Below the pieces are notes generated by a model. That model was not told the origin of the DNA, made no database searches, and saw only the letters and a list, made by a program, of their open reading frames with translations. Positions 7,782-12,186 of a stretch of 12,186 bases of DNA are shown piece after piece. How positions within the stretch are numbered: position 1 is the stretch's first letter; each line of letters begins with the position of its first letter. Made by a program: the position numbers and the translations under genes. The stretch is taken from the NCBI GenBank assembly GCA_037443085.1, contig JBBIPA010000052.1, positions 1 through 12,186 on the forward strand, in the 5' to 3' direction. The DNA is from JBBIPA01 sp037443085. GTDB lineage: Bacteria > Chloroflexota > Dehalococcoidia > GIF9 > UBA5629.

Positions 7782-7795
7782 CGCCATATGTATCA
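7754..7795. promoter_or_regulatory. Operator-like inverted repeat flanking the restriction-modification promoter
   Basis: TGATACAT (7754-7761) and ATGTATCA (7788-7795) are perfect inverted copies with 34 bases between equivalent points. One half overlaps the predicted -10 box; the other lies six bases upstream of the -35. This is the layout expected for repression or autoregulation of a restriction-modification gene. The regulator is not identified. Confidence 0.4.
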
Positions 7796-7909
7796 GGTGG
7801 TAGTGCAAGCTTCTACGCTATCACACGTTTCGTCAGAAGGTGTGGTAAGTTGCTCGGTAGAGGAATACTCAGAAAGCATTGATGGATTCTATAGTGTTTT
7901 CCAAGTTTA

Positions 7910-8680
7910 TTGACGAATGCAAGCACTGCTGCTACAGTAAAAATAGTAGTGAGTAACTATTGCCTGGGTAATATAGTGCGCTTCTTAGATTTAGATTTAG
8001 ATTTCTTCCTCAACAAAAGCGCATACTGTTGCGGATATGATGGCGGAAGGCTGGGTACAGATTATAAGCCATGGATTATATCTAAGGTACGGCATTTTCT
8101 TGAGGACAGATGTGGCCTCTCACGAGTTGCTCCGGTGCAGGGGCGCACGATAGAAAGCCATGATAGGATACTCGACTTCTGGCGTGCGCTCATTGAATCC
8201 AATAAGCTCACGGTACCATTTGAAGTAGCACATGTTGATGCTCACCCCGACCTTTGGGTAGTGGATGGGTTGCGCCTGACATCAGAATGTCTCTACATTG
8301 ATTCGAGGCTCGGACCAGGGATGCTCGAGAAAAAATACGTTCATTCTGGTAACTATCTGACGTTCGCTATCGTTTACGGATGGGTGGGATCACTCGTATG
8401 GATTACGCTTCGCAAGCGCTTGAAAGCTCTGCCGAAATGGAACGGCGATGCGATGTCTGGCTTAAAGCAGTTCAAGAAGATAGGAGGTAAAAGCTCTTCT
8501 ATCCGGGACTTGCCCACGGTGGAACAGGAACATGTTGTTCCATTCACCATAGTGCCCTGGTATAAGTTCAGGACAAGTGAACCATTTGATTATATTGCAT
8601 TAAGCAGGTCACCTAACTCCACTCCGCCCGAAAGTGACGAATTGGTTCCTATTATTGAAGAGTACATGAAGCAAATATGA
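7910..8680 (+). CDS. UPF0489-like protein with arginase-type metal-binding motif
   Basis: The protein contains RFLDLDLDFFLN (24-35) and EVAHVDAHPDLWV (105-117). These are the two hallmark stretches of the UPF0489 family (human C5orf22 relatives). DAHPD at 110-114 matches the DxHxD metal motif of arginase-fold ureohydrolases, and H108 may also bind. Near the C-terminus, FDYIALSRSPNSTPPESDEL (226-245) resembles the last acidic motif of that fold. A metal-dependent hydrolase fold is thus likely, but no substrate is known for the family. The start is uncertain. The longest frame begins with TTG at 7910, with no ribosome binding site. GTG at 7949 and GTG at 7976 (giving a start at RFLDLDLD, with a weak GGGT seven bases before it) are alternatives. 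The gene is divergent from the restriction-modification gene and convergent with htpX, so it seems to stand alone. Confidence 0.68.
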   Translation: MTNASTAATVKIVVSNYCLGNIVRFLDLDLDFFLNKSAYCCGYDGGRLGTDYKPWIISKVRHFLEDRCGLSRVAPVQGRTIESHDRILDFWRALIESNKLTVPFEVAHVDAHPDLWVVDGLRLTSECLYIDSRLGPGMLEKKYVHSGNYLTFAIVYGWVGSLVWITLRKRLKALPKWNGDAMSGLKQFKKIGGKSSSIRDLPTVEQEHVVPFTIVPWYKFRTSEPFDYIALSRSPNSTPPESDELVPIIEEYMKQI

Positions 8681-8738
8681 TTGGACATCGAACAAAAAGC
8701 CATCTTGTTAAAAGCCTGCTTGCTTGCCAGCTAGCAAC

Positions 8739-9713
8739 CTAAGCCAGCGTAGCCAGATGCTTGATTCGTTTTAGCATATTGGGGTGGGTGGTGAAAAGCT
8801 CGGCTAGCTTTTCACCAACACTCATTTTTATCTTTTGGCCTCTTAGTATGAGCAATTCATTCTGGTCGATTGCGCCGCTATAATCACGGTCTATAGCCCG
8901 GAGCTCTTGAATCTCATCCCAGGCCCGGCCGACATCATTAAGGAAAAAAGCCCTTATCCCTTCAACACGATGTAACTCTTCTTCTCCCCGGCCAGTTTTC
9001 CGACATCGTGCTGAACCATAGACCAGTTTGTATAAAGCAGAAGCCAAAAGATGCGGTTCATTTCCCAGCCTGACACTTCGTTCATCGGCAGAATATTCTC
9101 TCATTCGAGAGCCGGCCAGAACTAATAAGTTGGTGATGAAATAAGCAATCATTGCGCCCAGACCAATTAGTACGGCAATGCCTGCCCCCTGTCTTCTATC
9201 TCCAAACATACCTCCCCACATAAATGACCATGCAATCCAATAGCAAATCAAAGGTATAACTGACAGCAGGGTGATTACCAGCATATCCCGGTGCTTCAAG
9301 TGTGCAATTTCGTGACCTATCACCGCTTTTAGCTCGTCTTTGCTGAGTAAGCTAAGAATACCCTGTGTCACACAAACTCGTCCATCACGCTGCGTTCTGC
9401 CAAAAGCAAAGGCATTGGGTATAGAAAGCTGAGAAATGCCCACTTTGGGCTTAGGAATTCCTGCTTTTTGGGCTTGCTCTGCTACAATCCGATGTAATTC
9501 TGTCGCTTCTTTGTCTGAAACCCATTTTACCCTCATCATCAGTGAAACCAGAGAGGGGCCAATCAAATACTGTAATCCCATAAAGAGGATAGCCAGAATG
9601 ATATAGCTGCTGGCACTCCCCACTCCTGTATAGCTTCCGATACCGGTAATGACTCCGTACAAAATGCCGAACATCAGCACTACCAGTAACCACATTTTCG
9701 TTTGTAGTCCCAT
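8739..9713 (-). CDS. htpX: HtpX-like M48 zinc metalloprotease with an EF-hand loop
   Basis: This is an integral-membrane zinc protease of the M48B family, which degrades misfolded membrane proteins with its active site on the cytoplasmic side. Two membrane spans occupy about 7-28 and 35-56. NAFAFGRTQRDGRVCVTQGI (100-119) is the conserved strand before the zinc site GHEIAHLKHRD (133-143), with ligands H134 and H138 and catalytic E135. Two more spans follow at about 145-166 and 178-200. The third zinc ligand is E206 in MREYSADERSV. The protein ends with the family motif THPNMLKRIKHL. Unusually, residues 275-286 (DRDYSGAIDQNE) form a textbook EF-hand calcium loop between the helices DEIQELRA and LLILRGQK. 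At 324 residues it is longer than the usual HtpX of about 290. The start at 9713 has GAGG six bases upstream. A small membrane-protein ORF ends 66 bases upstream in the same direction and may share its promoter. Confidence 0.93.
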   Translation of the reverse strand: MGLQTKMWLLVVLMFGILYGVITGIGSYTGVGSASSYIILAILFMGLQYLIGPSLVSLMMRVKWVSDKEATELHRIVAEQAQKAGIPKPKVGISQLSIPNAFAFGRTQRDGRVCVTQGILSLLSKDELKAVIGHEIAHLKHRDMLVITLLSVIPLICYWIAWSFMWGGMFGDRRQGAGIAVLIGLGAMIAYFITNLLVLAGSRMREYSADERSVRLGNEPHLLASALYKLVYGSARCRKTGRGEEELHRVEGIRAFFLNDVGRAWDEIQELRAIDRDYSGAIDQNELLILRGQKIKMSVGEKLAELFTTHPNMLKRIKHLATLA

Positions 9714-9779
9714 GCCTGACCTCGCTCTATATTTTATATACGTTATTGTTTCCCTCGAAGCATCTGTTTGCCGTCGCCA

Positions 9780-9956
9780 TCACCTTAAAATTCGGGACAA
9801 TCCAATATCCAAAGCCACAATAACGATAATAGCTATGGCCCAAATCGTAAACGAAGTACGCCTCCTGACTCTGGCCTGCAGGCGCTCTGAAATTATTCTT
9901 CGTTTTTGCCTGCTGCTTATATCACCAGCAGATTCCTCGAGAGAACCCTCGTGCAG
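9780..9956 (-). CDS. Small single-span membrane protein (58 residues), probable CTG start
   Basis: This short frame has not been matched to a known family. From a CTG at 9954-9956 it reads (M)HEGSLEESAGDISSRQKRR, then a strongly basic ISERLQARVRRRTS, then one membrane span FTIWAIAIIVIVALDIGL, ending SRILR before the TGA at 9780-9782. The basic stretch before the span predicts an N-inside orientation. AAGGG lies four bases before the CTG, and no ATG, GTG or TTG exists in frame after the upstream stop at 9969-9971. A near-consensus promoter places the transcription start only about ten bases before the start codon. The frame lies 66 bases upstream of htpX in the same direction. Together these make a real gene plausible, perhaps a partner of the HtpX membrane protease, though that role is inference. 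The opposite strand also has an open frame here, but without these signals. Confidence 0.5.
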   Translation of the reverse strand: MHEGSLEESAGDISSRQKRRIISERLQARVRRRTSFTIWAIAIIVIVALDIGLSRILR

Positions 9957-9973
9957 AGTACCCTTGCTTCATG

Positions 9974-10002
9974 ATTATAAAGGACTACTAATTTTCCGTC
10001 AA
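9974..10002 (-). promoter_or_regulatory. Strong sigma-70-type promoter for the small membrane protein and htpX
   Basis: Reading leftwards, TTGACG (9997-10002) and TATAAT (9974-9979) are separated by exactly 17 bases. The -35 matches five of six positions and the -10 all six. It is the best promoter match found in the window. Transcription would start near 9967, entering the 58-residue ORF and then htpX. A second AT-rich TATATAAAATATAG at about 9727-9740 could give htpX its own weaker start. Confidence 0.6.
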
Positions 10003-10089
10003 TGTCGAGCGAAACGTGTGGAATCCTAGAACCCCGGGGCACCTGGCGGCATCTATCGGGTTACAGCTTAGTGTCAGAACCCCGACCCT

Positions 10090-10118
10090 TTCAGATCCAA
10101 AATAGGTTTTGATAGAAT
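10090..10118 (+). promoter_or_regulatory. Possible promoter for the J-domain gene
   Basis: TTCAGA (10090-10095) and TAGAAT (10113-10118) are separated by 17 bases, matching four and five positions of consensus. They lie about 45 bases before the ATG. No CIRCE element (TTAGCACTC-N9-GAGTGCTAA) is present, so HrcA control is not indicated. Confidence 0.3.
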
Positions 10119-10163
10119 ATGAGCTGCGCTCGCAAGTGTTGAGAGCAAAGAGGCGAATAAGAC

Positions 10164-11003
10164 ATGGGTACTGCAAACCAAAAAGACTACTATCAAATTC
10201 TGGGTATAGACAAGAGTGCCGGTCAGAAAGAAGTAAGACAGGCTTATCGAAGATTGGCTTTTCAATACCATCCCGACAAGAATAGGGATAATCCAGCCGC
10301 CAGTGAGAAAATGAAAGAGATTAACGAGGCATATGCTGTTCTTTCCAATCCTGTAAAAAGACGCGAGTACGACTCCTTGAGGGAGAGGTATGGAGACCTG
10401 GCTTACGAGCAATTCAGACAGACTCATTCATCAGAGGACATTTTTAGAGGTTCTGATATCAACCAGATCTTTAATGAGTTTGCCAGAATGTATGGATTCA
10501 GAAGTGCCGATGACATACTTGGTCAGTTTTATGGGATGGGTTATCGAACATTCGAGTTTCGAAAGCCGGGACTGTTCGGCAGAGGATTTGTCTTCTATCA
10601 GACCCCGGCATTTCGATACGGTGATGGGCGACAAACCGTTCACAATGCCCACCAGCAAATTGCTCAGATTCCCTTCTCTGGCGTTTTAGGGGTACTGGTC
10701 AAGCATTTTTTACAGAAAGGCCTGGGAATACAATTAGCGGAAAGAGGCAAGGATTGGAAAGACATAATAACGTTGAGTCCAGAGCAAATCAGTGAGGCGA
10801 AGGAATTTGTTTATATCCACAAAAAGCAGGGCAGGCACAAGAAATTAATGGTCAAGATTCCTCCTGGGATAAATAATGGTCAGCGCATACGGTTGAAAGG
10901 AATGGGGGCTCCTGGGAAAAATGGCGGAGAACCTGGGGACCTGTATCTGGAAATAAGAATTAAAGTTCCTTTATTGCATAAAATCAAGAAACTTTTTAAG
11001 TAA
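10164..11003 (+). CDS. J-domain (DnaJ-like) co-chaperone with a truncated C-terminal region
   Basis: Residues 8-72 are a complete J domain: DYYQILGIDKSAGQKEVRQA, the HPDKN loop (HPD at 36-38) that stimulates the Hsp70 ATPase, and INEAYAVLSNPVKRREYD. The linker (about 75-165) is rich in Phe, Tyr and Gly rather than a classic G/F repeat. There is no CxxCxGxG zinc finger, which excludes a true DnaJ. Residues 228-267 (from MVKIPPGINNGQRIRLKG to GGEPGDLYLEIRIK) match the end of substrate-binding domain I of DnaJ/CbpA. The chain then stops at 279 with the basic tail LLHKIKKLFK, so domain II and the dimerisation region are missing. The length compares with about 306 for CbpA. The ATG has AGAGG ten bases upstream. 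Lying divergent from htpX suggests a role in protein quality control. Confidence 0.9.
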   Translation: MGTANQKDYYQILGIDKSAGQKEVRQAYRRLAFQYHPDKNRDNPAASEKMKEINEAYAVLSNPVKRREYDSLRERYGDLAYEQFRQTHSSEDIFRGSDINQIFNEFARMYGFRSADDILGQFYGMGYRTFEFRKPGLFGRGFVFYQTPAFRYGDGRQTVHNAHQQIAQIPFSGVLGVLVKHFLQKGLGIQLAERGKDWKDIITLSPEQISEAKEFVYIHKKQGRHKKLMVKIPPGINNGQRIRLKGMGAPGKNGGEPGDLYLEIRIKVPLLHKIKKLFK

Positions 11004-11479
11004 TCAATTCCAGTCTATAAAATCTATCTGCATACCATGCGGTAGAACAGGCTATAGTAAAACCACACGCCGTTTTCAATATTCCTTCTTTCGATGCTGC
11101 TTTCATTATTTTGGAGCCAGATTTACAATGGTTATTGAGCATATTGGCCTGGTTACCATCCATTTTAAATTGCAGTCAATTGACGTTGCACGAAACATCG
11201 AAAAGTTTAATCCAAGGCTCCCTTTGACAAAAGCTGTCAAGGTCAATAAACTTATGTACTGGGTCGCGGATAGGTTAAGAGCAGTTGCTGCAGGGCTGGA
11301 ATTAGCTGCTTATTCTCGAATAAGAGTTCGGGAACTGTCCCCAATGTTCCACCATTATGGTAATATCTTCACCACAAAATAGCTTCAAAATAGGTTTTAC
11401 TCTATAACTTCTGAATCAAGTTTGTATTCAGCAGATGGTAATAACATAACCTTTAAATCAGAAGAAGCCGATATAGCGA
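11004..11479. other. Region without a confident gene between dnaJ-like and dual-OB genes
   Basis: On the + strand a frame is open from 11005 to 11382. Its first ATG at 11128 gives 84 residues (MVIEHIGLVTIHFKLQSIDV...), with GGAG eleven bases upstream. No family is recognised. On the minus strand an overlapping open stretch of about 68 codons, rich in Ser, Thr, Ala and Leu, covers the same bases but lacks an early start codon. Either could be a degraded gene. CTGAAT (11411-11416) and ATTCAG (11426-11431) form a weak hairpin after the dual-OB gene, with no T-tract. I see no RNA gene or repeat. Confidence 0.35.
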
Positions 11480-12186
11480 TTAAGTTAATAAATCAGCGAA
11501 GGTCTTGCCTTTCAGATAATCAGGAAAGGTATGCACACCAGTAACTTGCAGGTAACATCGTGGTTCGGTTGTTGGCGTGATTTTGAAAGGGCGAGCCAAT
11601 CCCAAGCGAAGATATATGTGGTCAGCACTTCGTAATGTACTGACGATTTCACGCGATAATTCCTCTCTGTTTGTGTTCCTCTTTACTGATGAGTAGCATA
11701 GGTTCCACAATGCTAGGTCACTCGTAGGACAATCAAACATATGGCCAGCGCTATCCTTAAACCTTAGCCTCGGTTTAACCGATGTTTTTGATAACTCTAT
11801 TTCAACTATCATAGGTTTAGCCAACGTTGCGATAGACCTGGTTGCTGAGCCTGGTTTAACCCATTTCCCATCTTGCAGGAACCCGTCATAAATGTCTTCG
11901 ACCACAACATACGAACTATTTCGTAGTATTTTCTCCCAATCAGTATCGTTACACAATCCATGATTAATGATGGAACTTGGATTAAATGTTCTATCTTCTA
12001 TGTGGGGCGGCTCAACCTTAGATTCAGTAAAGTCAAATTCAATTTTAGCCCTAGGGCGGATGACCACATTCTTACCTACATAAAGGTATCTCTTCTGGAA
12101 ACCACCTTCGCAAACCGGACGTATACATTCGCCTTTTTCGCTAATTCCAACCACACACACCTGATTCCCATCTGGCATCTGTGTTA
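11480..12186 (-). CDS. Dual-OB-domain protein, 5' end probably outside the window
   Basis: The frame is open from the right window edge to the TAA at 11480-11482. The first in-window ATG is at 12178 (232 residues), but the sequence there already reads NQVCVVGISEKGECIRPV. That corresponds to the strand after the usual N-terminal few residues of dual-OB proteins (C-L-A-N-S-x-K, then C-[IV]-x-G, then W-I-R-P-V). The true start is therefore probably a little upstream, beyond the edge. Further matches are PPHIEDRTF (57-65), typed as PxPHxxED in relatives, and the C-terminal block LRLGLARPF followed by CYLQVTGVHTFPDYLKGKTF (208-227). OB folds usually bind nucleic acid or small ligands. Relatives are often found in defence or accessory gene sets, but the function is not established. 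Confidence 0.65.
   Translation of the reverse strand, partial: TQMPDGNQVCVVGISEKGECIRPVCEGGFQKRYLYVGKNVVIRPRAKIEFDFTESKVEPPHIEDRTFNPSSIINHGLCNDTDWEKILRNSSYVVVEDIYDGFLQDGKWVKPGSATRSIATLAKPMIVEIELSKTSVKPRLRFKDSAGHMFDCPTSDLALWNLCYSSVKRNTNREELSREIVSTLRSADHIYLRLGLARPFKITPTTEPRCYLQVTGVHTFPDYLKGKTFADLLT

Noticed and set aside
8720..8737. Weak hairpin TTGCT...AGCAA between the convergent UPF0489 and htpX genes
   Set aside because: A five-base stem with no T-tract is too weak for a terminator call.
9649..10029. 126-codon + strand open frame
   Set aside because: It starts inside htpX on the opposite strand, has no ribosome binding site or family match, and overlaps the better supported minus-strand small ORF and its promoter.
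10020..10090. GC-rich stretch with CCCCGGGG and two AGAACCCCG copies, considered as a tRNA or small RNA
   Set aside because: No cloverleaf, T-arm consensus or convincing long stem could be drawn on either strand.
10125..10150. Possible CIRCE heat-shock element before the J-domain gene
   Set aside because: Only four-base complementary arms are present; the TTAGCACTC/GAGTGCTAA consensus is absent.
10098..11398. 13-base direct repeat CAAAATAGGTTTT at 10098-10110 and 11386-11398
   Set aside because: About one such 13-mer pair is expected by chance in 12 kb, and the flanks do not match, so it is not an attachment site.

Overview
The window is a 12.2 kb piece of a bacterial chromosome with moderate GC content, judged by eye. 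A 19-base run of N at 1948-1966 marks a scaffold gap, so this is a draft assembly, probably of an uncultured organism. The gene mix fits a Chloroflexota/Dehalococcoidia-like genome or another environmental anaerobe: a short pyruvate kinase, an ArsB/SLC13-type permease, a single-chain restriction-modification enzyme, an HtpX-type protease and a CPBP protease. The taxonomic call is weak and rests on general impression only.

Layout from left to right. 1-196 (-) is the N-terminus of a SAM-dependent methyltransferase cut by the window edge. 343-1161 (-) is a CPBP-family membrane protease. 1458-2697 (+) is an anion permease broken only by the assembly gap, preceded by two strong hairpins. 3008-4447 (-) is pyruvate kinase, with a structured leader upstream. 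4712-7741 (-) is a 1009-residue Type IIG-like restriction-modification protein. Its likely promoter lies directly before the ATG and is bracketed by an 8-bp inverted repeat. 7910-8680 (+) is a UPF0489-like protein with an arginase-type DxHxD motif. 8739-9713 (-) is an HtpX-like M48 protease carrying a perfect EF-hand loop. 9780-9956 (-) is a 58-residue single-span membrane protein with a probable CTG start, lying just upstream of htpX. 10164-11003 (+) is a J-domain protein divergent from it. 11480 to the right edge (-) is a dual-OB-domain protein whose N-terminus probably lies outside the window.

Most genes look like independent one-gene units. The one coherent group is 8739-11003. There a strong consensus promoter (TTGACG, 17 bases, TATAAT) drives the small membrane protein and probably htpX leftwards, while a J-domain co-chaperone gene points right. 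This looks like a small protein-quality-control locus. The most interesting details are the EF-hand in HtpX, the small non-AUG membrane ORF, the truncated J-protein, and the operator-like repeat around the restriction-modification promoter. No tRNA, rRNA, CRISPR array or intact insertion sequence was seen.
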